Assembly (NCBI GenBank): GCA_020851565.1
Contig: JADZCN010000092.1
Location: 1-39,260, forward strand
Direction of reading: 5' to 3'
DNA from: Acidobacteriota bacterium
GTDB lineage: Bacteria; Acidobacteriota; Vicinamibacteria; Vicinamibacterales; UBA2999
DNA length: 39,260 nucleotides
This document shows, piece by piece, positions 1 to 7,932 of this stretch; the stretch's first letter is position 1, and the number at the start of each line of letters is the position of its first letter. The translations under genes and the position numbers were made by a program. Below the pieces are notes generated by a model. It ran no database searches and was not told the origin of the DNA. It saw nothing but the letters and a program-made list of their open reading frames with translations.

Positions 1-70
1 CCAGCCGCGCGGCGCACTGTGCCGCGCGCCCCGCCGAAGACCCCGCACTGTCGCCACCCACGCGGGTACG

Positions 71-145
71 GTGGCGTGAGCGACCACCTGTTTGGGCCGC
101 TCGCGGTGCCAAACGCGCGGCCAGCGCGGTGGTCGCTCACGCCAC
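71..145. repeat. Nested inverted repeat / long hairpin
   Basis: Bases 71-88 and 128-145 are perfect inverted copies of 18 bp (GTGGCGTGAGCGACCACC and its complement). Inside them a second stem pairs 90-95 (GTTTGG) with 109-114 (CCAAAC), and a third pairs 97-100 with 103-106. The whole forms one nearly continuous hairpin of 75 bases. No T-run follows on either strand, so it is not a standard terminator. It could be a recombinase, replication or regulatory site of the element. Confidence 0.75.
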
Positions 146-940
146 GGATGCCGGTCGCCGCCGAGTTAGTCGCAGACCAGGTTGCGCGCTCAGTGCCAGT
201 CCGAATCCGTCGCGGGAACCTGCCGCTGTCCGCCCGGTTCCAACGTCTGAAACCTACGCGCAATCCGCGCGAGATCAACTCTGTCCACACGCGGCAAACC
301 ACCACGAGTCCACCGCGGACACTACCCCGACAACATCGTCGACAACTTGTTCGACAACGCCGCCGCTGTCGTCCCTGTTCACGGCAAGGATCTCGTCGTG
401 CAACACGAGCCGGCGCGCGGTTCGTCGCTCGCGGATCTCCACGCGTGTCACCCAGTCATGCGAGAACGCGATCACGAGCGGATCGCCGCGTCACTCGCCG
501 CGGAGCACATCCGCTTGCTTGCATGTTCGACGTCTGGACCCGCCAGATCTCGCTTGACGATCGACGCGGAGGGTTGTATTCGCTCGGTATCCCGGCTCCG
601 CGCACGCGCTGACACGGCCGTGCGTCTCGCGCGGGTTCGACGGCGTCCTCAGGACCTGCTCGAACGAGCCACTGCCAAGCGGCTCTCCTCGCAACGAACG
701 CCGGCGCCACGCCGCGTTCCTCAACCTGACAACTCGCGGTGATTGAAACCGCGCACGGCGCGCCGCTTCGCGCAAGCAGTCTCCGGAAGTCCTCGGCCGC
801 CTCAAGGCTTCGCTCGCCCCGCTCGCCGCGGGCGCGGCCTTGACCCGTCCGGCGGACTTCGCGGATCGGCAGCTATCGAGGCATCGCGGAAGAACCGCGC
901 ATGGAAAGCCACTCACCGGCCAACGTCGAGGAGCACGAAC
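146..940. other. Region without a recognisable gene
   Basis: About 800 bases upstream of the serine recombinase hold only overlapping short frames, none with a recognisable motif or a convincing ribosome binding site. The stretch may be decayed element DNA. A possible small leader frame starts with ATG at 941 behind a GAGGAG motif, but only its first 40 or so codons look protein-like and the rest overlaps the recombinase. Confidence 0.4.
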
Positions 941-1091
941 ATGTCGCAATTCGCCGAGAGGTTCGACCCGGTCGACGACGCTGAGCGGAGGTGGCTGGAA
1001 CCTGTTGCCCGCTACCTCGAAGTCCTGCAAGAATGGTCCTTGGAACGCCTTACTGACGGCACTGGCACCGTTCCGCACCCGGAGCAGCACC

Positions 1092-2615
1092 ATGAAGAGC
1101 CGTGCCCGTCAGCAACCGGCCACCACGCCGGCCCCCGGACGTACCGCAGTCGCCTACGTCCGCGTCTCCTCCAAGGAACAGGAACAGGGATTCTCGATCC
1201 CGGCGCAGCGGCATCTCCTCACCGAGTACGCCGCGCGCGAAGGTCTCCACGTCGTCCAGGAGTTCGAGGACGTCGAGACGGCCAAGCGCGCCGGACGAAC
1301 GGCGTTCGGCGGGATGGTCGCGTTCCTCCGCAAGCGAGGGTCGTCGTGCCGGACACTCCTCGTTGAGAAGACTGACCGGCTTTACCGCAACATCAAGGAC
1401 TGGGTCACGATCGACGAGCTCGGCATCGAGGTGCACTTCGTCAAGGAGAACGTGGTCCTTTCCGAGGACTCGCGCTCGTCCGAGAAGTTCATGCACGGCA
1501 TCAAGGTGCTGATGGCCAAGAACTACATCGACAACCTCGGCGAAGAAGTGCGCAAGGGGATGATCGAGAAGGCCCGCCAGGGCCACTGGCCCACCGTGGC
1601 GCCCGTCGGCTACCAGAACAACCGGTCTACGCACCGAATCGAGCCCGATCCCGAACGCGCGCCGATCGTCGTGAAGCTGTTCGAGTGGTATGCCTCAGGC
1701 GAGTACTCGCTGAAGGCGCTCACGAAGCTGGCTACCGCCGCCGGGCTGACGAACCGCACGGGCGGCTCGCCGCTCGTCAAGGCGAAGATCCACCAGCTGC
1801 TGCACAACCCGATCTACTACGGCGAGTTCTACTGGCTCGGGCAGCTGCACCAGGGCCTGCACACGCCGATCATCTCGCGCGGGCTCTTCGACTGCGTGCA
1901 GCAGGTCTTTGCCTCGGCGAACCGCCCGCGCCACACGAAGCGGCGGCACGCGTTCGCCGGACTCGTCACCTGTGGACGATGCGGGTGTGCTTACACCGCG
2001 GAGACCAAGAAGGGCCAGTACGTCTACTACCACTGCACCGGCCATCGTGGCCCGTGCGGCAACACGTACGTGCGCGAGGAGGAACTGGTCAGGCAGTTCG
2101 GCGCCGTCCTGCAGCAGGTCCGCATCCCTGGCGAGCTCGCGGGGAAGCTCGCGACGGTCCTGCGGGAGAGCCAGGCCGACAAGGAGAAGTTCGCGCGGAC
2201 GGCACTGCTCCGGCTGCAGCAACAACAGCTGCTGCTCCGCTCGAAGTTGGATCGCGTCTACGAAGACCGCCTCCGCGAGGCAATCCCCGAAGAGCTCTGG
2301 AGCGCGAAGTCGGCGGAACTGCAGGAGGAACTCCGCCGCGTGCGGGCCGACATGGAGCGGCACGAGACGGCCAGCCAGGCGTACGAGACCGCGGGGCTGC
2401 AGATTCTCGAACTCGCGCAAACCGCCTATTCGTCGTACGTTGCGAAGAATCCGCACGAACAGGCGCGTCTGGTCAGAACGCTCGTATCGAACTCCACGTT
2501 CGATCGCGGAACTCTCACGCCTGCTTACATTAAGCCGTTCGATGTGTTTGCGAGGGGGAGCGAAAGTGGAGATTGGCTCCTCGGGCTGGATTCGAACCAG
2601 CAACCCTCCGGTTAA
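1092..2615 (+). CDS. Large serine recombinase (site-specific integrase)
   Basis: A 507-residue serine integrase that would cut and exchange DNA at att sites of the element. The resolvase domain holds the motif YVRVSSKEQ near residues 22-30, with S26 the likely nucleophile, and TDRLYRN follows. A Recombinase domain comes next, then a zinc-ribbon with CGRC and a second Cys pair (residues about 295-325), then a coiled-coil-like Leu/Gln/Arg-rich C-terminal part. The ATG at 1092 was chosen because GGAG lies 7 bases upstream; the open frame extends further but without protein-like sequence. The last residues (about LGLDSNQQPSG) are translated from the antisense of tRNA-Asn, so the natural C terminus was probably set by the att junction. 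Confidence 0.92.
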   Translation: MKSRARQQPATTPAPGRTAVAYVRVSSKEQEQGFSIPAQRHLLTEYAAREGLHVVQEFEDVETAKRAGRTAFGGMVAFLRKRGSSCRTLLVEKTDRLYRNIKDWVTIDELGIEVHFVKENVVLSEDSRSSEKFMHGIKVLMAKNYIDNLGEEVRKGMIEKARQGHWPTVAPVGYQNNRSTHRIEPDPERAPIVVKLFEWYASGEYSLKALTKLATAAGLTNRTGGSPLVKAKIHQLLHNPIYYGEFYWLGQLHQGLHTPIISRGLFDCVQQVFASANRPRHTKRRHAFAGLVTCGRCGCAYTAETKKGQYVYYHCTGHRGPCGNTYVREEELVRQFGAVLQQVRIPGELAGKLATVLRESQADKEKFARTALLRLQQQQLLLRSKLDRVYEDRLREAIPEELWSAKSAELQEELRRVRADMERHETASQAYETAGLQILELAQTAYSSYVAKNPHEQARLVRTLVSNSTFDRGTLTPAYIKPFDVFARGSESGDWLLGLDSNQQPSG

Positions 2616-2648
2616 CAGCCGGATGCTCTGCCGTTGAGCTACCGAGGA
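2574..2648 (-). tRNA. tRNA-Asn (GTT)
   Basis: The minus strand reads a full cloverleaf: acceptor stem TCCTCGG/CCGAGGA, D arm GCTC/GAGC, anticodon stem TCCGG/CCGGA around loop CTGTTAA (anticodon GTT), T arm GCTGG-TTCGAAT-CCAGC, discriminator G and encoded CCA. All stems pair. Its 3' end is the border of the left mobile element. Confidence 0.97.
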
Positions 2649-2699
2649 ACGCGGCAGGTGCGCGCCCACGGGCAGGACTCCCGCGGGCGAAAGGAACCC

Positions 2700-4145
2700 C
2701 TATCGTAAACCGACTTCGCCCTGCGCCGCAAATCCCTTCCGCACCATACGCCCCCAGCCCCGGCGCCCCCGGAAGAAGTCCAGCGTGCCCTTCAGCCGCC
2801 ACCACGTCGTCAGCTGCCGGAACCCGAAGTTCTCCAGCACGCCCAGCGCCGCCAGCAGCAGCAGGTCGCGGACGCGCGGATACCGGCGGAACGACACCTC
2901 CTCCAGCAGCACCGCCATCACCGAGATGAGCGAGCCGTAGGCGATGGCCGTCAGGAAGAACAGCTGCGCGAAGACCACGTCCACCAGCCCGAAGGCCAGC
3001 GCCGCGCCGTTGACCAGGTAGCCGAGCGACTCGACGACCGGGCCCGCCGCCTCGAAGATGGCGAAGTACGGCAGCGCGAACAGCCCCACGACGCCGTGCC
3101 GTGCGCTGCCCATCATCGCCGCGTGCGCCGTGAGCACCTGCAGCGTCCCCCGCTGCCAGCGGTTTCGCTGGTTCGCGAGGATGGACGCCGACTCCGGCAC
3201 CTCCGTCCAGCACACCGGATCGGGCTGGAAGACAATGCGGTAGGGACGCTCGCGCTGGCGCTGCAGGCGGTGCAGCCGCACGATGACCTCCATGTCCTCG
3301 CCAATCGTGTCGGTGCGGAACCCGCCCGCCTCGATCACCACGTCGCGCCGGAACACGCCAAAGGCGCCCGACACGATCAGCAGCGCGTTGGCCGCCGACA
3401 TGGCGACGCGCCCGGCCAGGAACCCGCGCAGGTACTCCACCACCTGGAAGCGCGCCAGCCACCGCCGCGGCAGCCGCACCTCGGTCACGCGGCCCGCCTC
3501 CACGGTGCAGCCGTTCACGATGCGGACAATGCCGCCCATGGCGACGGTGTGGGGATCCTCCAGGAACGGCAGGACCGCGCGGGCCAGCGCGTGCTCCTCG
3601 AGCAGCGAGTCGGCGTCGATCACGCACACCAGGTCGTGCTTCGCCGCGTTGAGCCCCGCGTTGATGGCGTCGGCCTTTCCGCCGTTCGCCTTGTCGATGA
3701 CCACGAGGTTCGGATGGTCGAGCGAGCGGTAGAGCCCGCGGACCGGCGCGGTCTCGAGCGGCTGCTGATACGCGACGGGTGCGCGCATGAGCCCGAAAGC
3801 GCGCCGCGCCGCGTCGAGCGTGCCGTCCACCGAGCCGTCGTTGACGACCACCACCTCGTACTGCGGGTAGTCCAGCAGCAGCAGCCCGCGCAGGCTCTCC
3901 GAGACGGTCGCCTCCTCGTTGAAGGCCGGCACGACGATCGAGATGGGCGGCGTGGCCGGGGAGCGCAGCACGGTGTCGAGCTCGCGGGGGGTCCACCGCC
4001 GCCGGTGCTGCATCAGGCGGAGGAAGGCCACGACCGAGAACCCGAGGTACAGCGAGTTGAGGGCCAGGAAATAGGACAGGACCACGAGGTCGAAGCCCTG
4101 GATGACGGCGACGAGCGTCTCCCTCACGGCCGCTCGTACTCCCAC
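2700..4145 (-). CDS. Family 2 glycosyltransferase, PgaC-like membrane synthase
   Basis: A 481-residue processive-type GT2 enzyme predicted to polymerise a sugar nucleotide at the inner membrane. An N-terminal hydrophobic segment (residues 15-43) precedes the GT-A domain with VVPAFNEE (71-78), NDGS (102-105), the metal-binding D177-A-D179, GED (282-284) and the acceptor-site motif QRNRW (326-330). Hydrophobic C-terminal segments lie at about 352-412 and 428-440. This arrangement matches the PgaC/IcaA/BcsA-type synthases. The ATG at 4145 lies 22 bases inside the preceding HEAT gene, so the two are probably coupled. Substrate cannot be deduced from sequence alone. Confidence 0.88.
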   Translation of the reverse strand: MGVRAAVRETLVAVIQGFDLVVLSYFLALNSLYLGFSVVAFLRLMQHRRRWTPRELDTVLRSPATPPISIVVPAFNEEATVSESLRGLLLLDYPQYEVVVVNDGSVDGTLDAARRAFGLMRAPVAYQQPLETAPVRGLYRSLDHPNLVVIDKANGGKADAINAGLNAAKHDLVCVIDADSLLEEHALARAVLPFLEDPHTVAMGGIVRIVNGCTVEAGRVTEVRLPRRWLARFQVVEYLRGFLAGRVAMSAANALLIVSGAFGVFRRDVVIEAGGFRTDTIGEDMEVIVRLHRLQRQRERPYRIVFQPDPVCWTEVPESASILANQRNRWQRGTLQVLTAHAAMMGSARHGVVGLFALPYFAIFEAAGPVVESLGYLVNGAALAFGLVDVVFAQLFFLTAIAYGSLISVMAVLLEEVSFRRYPRVRDLLLLAALGVLENFGFRQLTTWWRLKGTLDFFRGRRGWGRMVRKGFAAQGEVGLR

Positions 4146-5194
4146 AGGAAGTGGCGCGCCAGCTCGAGGCCATGGCCGCCGAGGCCCGAGGCCTCACGCG
4201 CGCGCAGCGCCGCCAGCCCTGGCTGCCCGAGCCACGCCAGCGCCCGCGCCCCCTGCGCCGCCACCTCCCACTCGTCGTCCAGGTGCGCGGCCAGGTACGG
4301 CACGATGTCGGCGCGCCCCGTGCGGCCGAGGGCCTGCGCGGCGTTCGCGCGGACGCGCGGGTCGGCGTCGCCCAGCGCGCGCAGGGCGTGATAGGCGGCG
4401 CGGTCGCCGACGCCAATGGAGCCGATGGCGCGCCACGCGCCCGCGCGCACGCGCGCGTCCTCGTCCGAGGTCCACTCGAGCAGCGTGGCGCGGGCACCGG
4501 CGCCGCCGACCCTCGCCAGCACCTCGGCCAGCAGCAGGCGCTCGTCGGGGTCCGTCGCGCCGCGCGCCACGATCGCGCCGGTGACGGAGGGGCCGATGCG
4601 CCGGAGCGCCTCGACGAGGCGCGCCTGCTGGTGGCGGGACTGCTGCCCGAGCCGCCCGAGCAGCGCCTCGACGGCGGCCGCGTCGCCAATCGTGCCGAGC
4701 GCGTCCACGGCCGCGGCGCGCACCTGGTCGCTGGGATCGTCCAGGAGCGCAACCAGCGCGGGCACGGCGCCGGCGTCGCGGACCAGGCCGAGCGCGAGCG
4801 CGGCCTTCGATCGCGCGGCCCACGGGCCGCGCGCCAGGCTCGCGCGCCAGTCGTCCAGCAGCCCGAGCTCGCGCGCCACGATCCGCGTCCGCTCCACGGC
4901 GGCGCCGCGCACCACGCGCAGTGGCTCGACGAGCGCGTCGGCCACGAGGCCGCGATGGCGGCGGATGGCATGGCCGAGGATGGCCAGCGCGCGATCGCGC
5001 GCGCCGTCCGCGCCCTCGACGGCTTCGCGGACCACTGGCGCGTATTGCGCACGGTGCCGCGCGCGGCGGGAGGCGCGCCAGTCGCGGATGACACGCTGCG
5101 CAATCACCACGATCAGCAGCAGGACGACCGCCCCGGCCAGGGCCAGCAGCAGGGGCATCAGCGCGTCGCGCAGCGCTTCGGCGAGGACAACCAC
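4124..5194 (-). CDS. Membrane-anchored HEAT-repeat protein
   Basis: A 356-residue protein with one N-terminal transmembrane helix (about residues 12-32) followed by a basic stretch and then repeated alpha-helical HEAT/PBS-like units, for example around DQVRAAAVDALGTIGD, DARVRAGAWRAIGSIG and DPRVRANAAQALGRTG. Such repeats act as protein-binding scaffolds. It sits 4 bases after the regulator gene and overlaps the glycosyltransferase start, so it is likely the cytoplasmic link between the signalling protein and the synthase. That role is inferred from the operon, not from a catalytic motif. Confidence 0.85.
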   Translation of the reverse strand: MVVLAEALRDALMPLLLALAGAVVLLLIVVIAQRVIRDWRASRRARHRAQYAPVVREAVEGADGARDRALAILGHAIRRHRGLVADALVEPLRVVRGAAVERTRIVARELGLLDDWRASLARGPWAARSKAALALGLVRDAGAVPALVALLDDPSDQVRAAAVDALGTIGDAAAVEALLGRLGQQSRHQQARLVEALRRIGPSVTGAIVARGATDPDERLLLAEVLARVGGAGARATLLEWTSDEDARVRAGAWRAIGSIGVGDRAAYHALRALGDADPRVRANAAQALGRTGRADIVPYLAAHLDDEWEVAAQGARALAWLGQPGLAALRAREASGLGGHGLELARHFLWEYERP

Positions 5195-5198
5195 GGCT

Positions 5199-7613
5199 CT
5201 ACCGGAGCAGGCGGGCGATGCGCGCCAGCAGCTCCTGCGGGCTGAAGGGCTTGGTCAGGTAGTCGTCCGCGCCGAGCTCGAAGGCGCGCATCACGTCCTC
5301 CTCGCGCGAGCGGGTGGACACCACGATGACGCGGGGGCGCGGCTCGGGCAGCTCGCGGAGGCGCGCCAGGACATCGAAGCCCGAGCGCTTGGGCAGCATC
5401 AGCTCGATCACCATGACGGAGGGCGCGCAGGTGTCCACCTGGTGCAGCGCCGCCTGGCCGTCGAAGGCCACCACGGTCCGCAGGCCCGCGGCCTTGAGGC
5501 GTGCGTCGATGATGTGCACCACGTCGGGGTCATCGTCCACGACGAGGACGGTGGACTGCCCGGCGGCCGCGCCAGCGCCGTGGAGCACGACGGGCCTGCC
5601 CACCACCTGCGCCTGCGCCAGCGCCGCCTCCGCCTGCGCCAGCAGCGGCTCGATGAAGCGCTCCGCCGAGAGGCCGGATGCCGCGATGCCCGCACACGCC
5701 GCGTCGAGGCCCGCGGCGCGCGCGATGTCGAGCACACCGCCGATGCGCCGGGCCGCCACGCCGGCCGAGGCGCCCGGCATGAGGACCACCAGCTGGGTCT
5801 CGCTGTAGCGCCCGAGCAGGTCCTTGCGCCGAAGATCGTCGACAAAGAGCGCCGCGAGGTCCGCCATCGCCTGCGGGGGCACGCGCACGAGCCCGAGGGC
5901 GGCGGGCCCGTGCCGCAACACGTCGCGCGCAGCCGCCACGAAGGTGTCCGACGCCATCAGTCCCCCGCCCGCGCGTGGGGCTGGCTGCTGGTCCCCCTTG
6001 GGTCGCATCAACAGCCAGCGCACCCGCAGCAGCATCTCGACTGCGTGAACGGGCTTGGTCAGATAGTCGTCCGCGCCGAGGGCGAATCCCGCCATCCGAT
6101 CCACGGTGGAGGCATGCGAGGCCACCAGCACGACCGGGATGTCCGCCAGCGCCGGATCGCTCTTCATCTTGCGGCAGACCGCGTGGCCGTCCAGCTCGCC
6201 GGACAGCTCCACGTCGAGCAGCACCACGGCAGGCCGGTCGGTCCTCGACACGGCCAGGGCACGCAGCCCGTTGCCCGTGGACGTGACTCGATACGCCGCG
6301 CCGTGCAGGTCGTCGGTCATCTGCGAGGCGAGCGTGCGGTCGCCGATGACGAGCAGCACGTGCGCGCCCGCCAGCGGGCCGGGCGCCGCCGCCCACACCG
6401 GCGGTACGGCCGCCAGATCCGTGGCGAACGCCTGCTGCAGCTCGTCGAATGCCTGCCGCACGCGGGGCAGGTCCTCGGCCGGCGACTGCTCGAGCAGGCG
6501 ATCCAGCGCCCCGGCACGCTCGCTCACCGCAGGCATTCCCACGAGCGCCGCGATGCCCGACAACCTGTGCACGATCTGTCGCAAGGCGAGGATGGGCCCC
6601 TGGGCGCCTTTCTGCTCGATCTCGGCGATCAGGGCGTCGATGCTGGCGGCGCGCTTCGAGAAGCCGGAAATGAAGCGGCTGCGTGCCTCACGGAGTGAGG
6701 TTTCGGCGTCGTCTTTCTCGGGGGCGGCCTGCACCGGTGCAGGGAGCACGGGTGCGGGGTGCAGGGGTGCAAGGTGCAGGGGTGCGGGGTGCACAGGTGC
6801 GGGGTGCGGGGTCTCGCCGAAGCGGCCAGGGGCCGCGGGCCGCGAAGGCGAGGGCTCGGGCTTCGAAGGGGGCTCGGGCAGCCGGTTAGTGACGGCTGGT
6901 GCCAGGGCCGACAGCAGCGGAGCCAGTTGGGAGGCCAGGAGCGTCGCCAATGCCTCCGCGTCCGGAGAGACACGGGAACCGAGGGCAGACTCGAGCTCCG
7001 CGGTGAGGACGCCCACGGCCTGCCCGTCACGCAGCACCGGCACGGCAATCGCGGCGGGGCGGCTTGCGCTCCCGGCGCGCGTGCGGGTACGCCGCTCGGT
7101 GAAGGCGACCGCGGTCAGCGCCCGCGCGTCCAGCGGCAGCGGGCTGATCCGGCCGAGGAATGCTTCGCTGTAGCCGTGCGAGGCCAGGACGTCCAGTTGC
7201 GTACGGTCTGGGCTGCAGGCCCAGACGGCTACCCCCGTGGCCCCCAGAAGGCGTGCCGCCGGCTCGAGACGTGCAGCGGCCTCGGAGATGCCGCTCAGGC
7301 TGGCCGTGGCAGGCGCCATGATCGTGCCTGCCGAAGTGTGGTCACCCTCGCGCGGCGCTGGCGCCCCCCCTGGTGGTAGGGGGACGGCTGAGAGTCCCGC
7401 GGGCACACGCTCACTCGCCTCGCCGGCGGCCGGGCCGGGCTCGCGTCCGCCAGCCGCCGACGACACCGATAGCCCGAGCGTCGACACCCCCCGGCGGGAG
7501 GTCGCCTCTTCTGGCTCGCGCCCACGCCGACGAATCAACGTCACGGTAATCCCGACACACACGAGGGCCGGGGTCGCCAGTGCTGCGGCGACCTGGACCA
7601 GGGCCGATCTCAC
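5199..7613 (-). CDS. Multidomain GAF-Hpt-REC-degenerate GGDEF-REC regulator
   Basis: An 804-residue signalling protein with a single N-terminal membrane helix (6-28). A GAF-like domain lies at about 110-235, then a Pro/Ala/His-rich linker (265-298). An Hpt-like helix bundle follows with H349 in VHRLSGIAALVG. REC1 spans 417-536 with acceptor D467 and K520 but only one of the usual acidic pair. Next comes a degenerate GGDEF domain (about 553-676) where RYSETQLVVLMPG replaces the GGDEF motif, and then REC2 (688-804). REC2 keeps the acidic triplet 693-695 and K788, but has Glu737 (VIELMLP) where the phosphoacceptor Asp belongs. No DNA-binding domain is seen, so output is probably through protein contacts, likely the HEAT protein or the synthase encoded downstream. 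Confidence 0.88.
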   Translation of the reverse strand: MRSALVQVAAALATPALVCVGITVTLIRRRGREPEEATSRRGVSTLGLSVSSAAGGREPGPAAGEASERVPAGLSAVPLPPGGAPAPREGDHTSAGTIMAPATASLSGISEAAARLEPAARLLGATGVAVWACSPDRTQLDVLASHGYSEAFLGRISPLPLDARALTAVAFTERRTRTRAGSASRPAAIAVPVLRDGQAVGVLTAELESALGSRVSPDAEALATLLASQLAPLLSALAPAVTNRLPEPPSKPEPSPSRPAAPGRFGETPHPAPVHPAPLHLAPLHPAPVLPAPVQAAPEKDDAETSLREARSRFISGFSKRAASIDALIAEIEQKGAQGPILALRQIVHRLSGIAALVGMPAVSERAGALDRLLEQSPAEDLPRVRQAFDELQQAFATDLAAVPPVWAAAPGPLAGAHVLLVIGDRTLASQMTDDLHGAAYRVTSTGNGLRALAVSRTDRPAVVLLDVELSGELDGHAVCRKMKSDPALADIPVVLVASHASTVDRMAGFALGADDYLTKPVHAVEMLLRVRWLLMRPKGDQQPAPRAGGGLMASDTFVAAARDVLRHGPAALGLVRVPPQAMADLAALFVDDLRRKDLLGRYSETQLVVLMPGASAGVAARRIGGVLDIARAAGLDAACAGIAASGLSAERFIEPLLAQAEAALAQAQVVGRPVVLHGAGAAAGQSTVLVVDDDPDVVHIIDARLKAAGLRTVVAFDGQAALHQVDTCAPSVMVIELMLPKRSGFDVLARLRELPEPRPRVIVVSTRSREEDVMRAFELGADDYLTKPFSPQELLARIARLLR
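6731..6813. repeat. In-gene GGGTGCA-type tandem array
   Basis: Units of 7-8 bases around GGGTGCA/GGGGTGC repeat about ten times inside the regulator gene and encode the HPAPx-rich linker between the GAF and Hpt domains. The same unit forms the arrays in the promoter region just upstream. Gain or loss of one 7- or 8-base unit would shift the frame. Confidence 0.85.
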
Positions 7614-7658
7614 GGCCGGGGTTATCGGCCGGAGATCACAGAAGCGTCAGGGCGGGAT

Positions 7659-7715
7659 GGGTGCAAGGGTGCAGGGGTGCAGGGTGCTTGGGTGCAAAGG
7701 GTGCATTGGTGCATG
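7659..7715. repeat. GGGTGCA tandem array, left arm
   Basis: Degenerate 7-8 base units (GGGTGCA, GGGGTGCA, GGGTGCTT) directly upstream of the minus-strand regulator gene. On that gene's sense strand they read C-rich (TGCACCC). The array is an inverted counterpart of the array at 7829-7913. Confidence 0.85.
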
Positions 7716-7828
7716 GCCCGAGAACAATATGAACGCGACGAGCATGTGCACTTCGCGGCAGTGGTGTGCACGCGCCCGCGTGGCCGCACCCGTTCACTGG
7801 CACCCCCGCACGTTCACGCTTGCACGCG

Positions 7829-7913
7829 TTGCACCCCTGCACCCTGCACCCCCTGCACCCCTGCACCCCTGTACCCCTGTACCCCTGCTGCCCCCCTGCA
7901 CCCCGCACCCCGC
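7829..7913. repeat. TGCACCC tandem array, right arm
   Basis: About eleven units of TGCACCC/TGCACCCC/TGTACCCC lie between the regulator and the yaiO-like gene and end 20 bases before its ATG. Together with the left arm they make a large imperfect inverted repeat in the 319-base divergent promoter region. I see no clear -35/-10 pair in the spacer between them. Confidence 0.88.
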
Positions 7914-7932
7914 CCTTCCGATACCCCAATCG

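Larger units (their letters stand above)
1..2576. mobile_element. Left integrated element (partial) at tRNA-Asn
   Basis: The window opens inside an element whose only clear gene is a large serine recombinase. The element ends at the 3' end of an intact tRNA-Asn gene; the recombinase reading frame runs about 40 bases into the tRNA sequence. This is the expected geometry for an element inserted at a tRNA 3' end with a rebuilt tRNA. The distal border is off the left edge and should carry a second copy of the tRNA-Asn 3' segment. Inferred from gene content and position; no att duplication can be seen inside the window. Confidence 0.6.

Noticed and set aside
941..1366. Small frame upstream of the serine recombinase, possible directionality factor
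   Set aside because: It has a GAGGAG site and a protein-like first 40 codons, but most of it overlaps the recombinase in another frame and no family is recognised.
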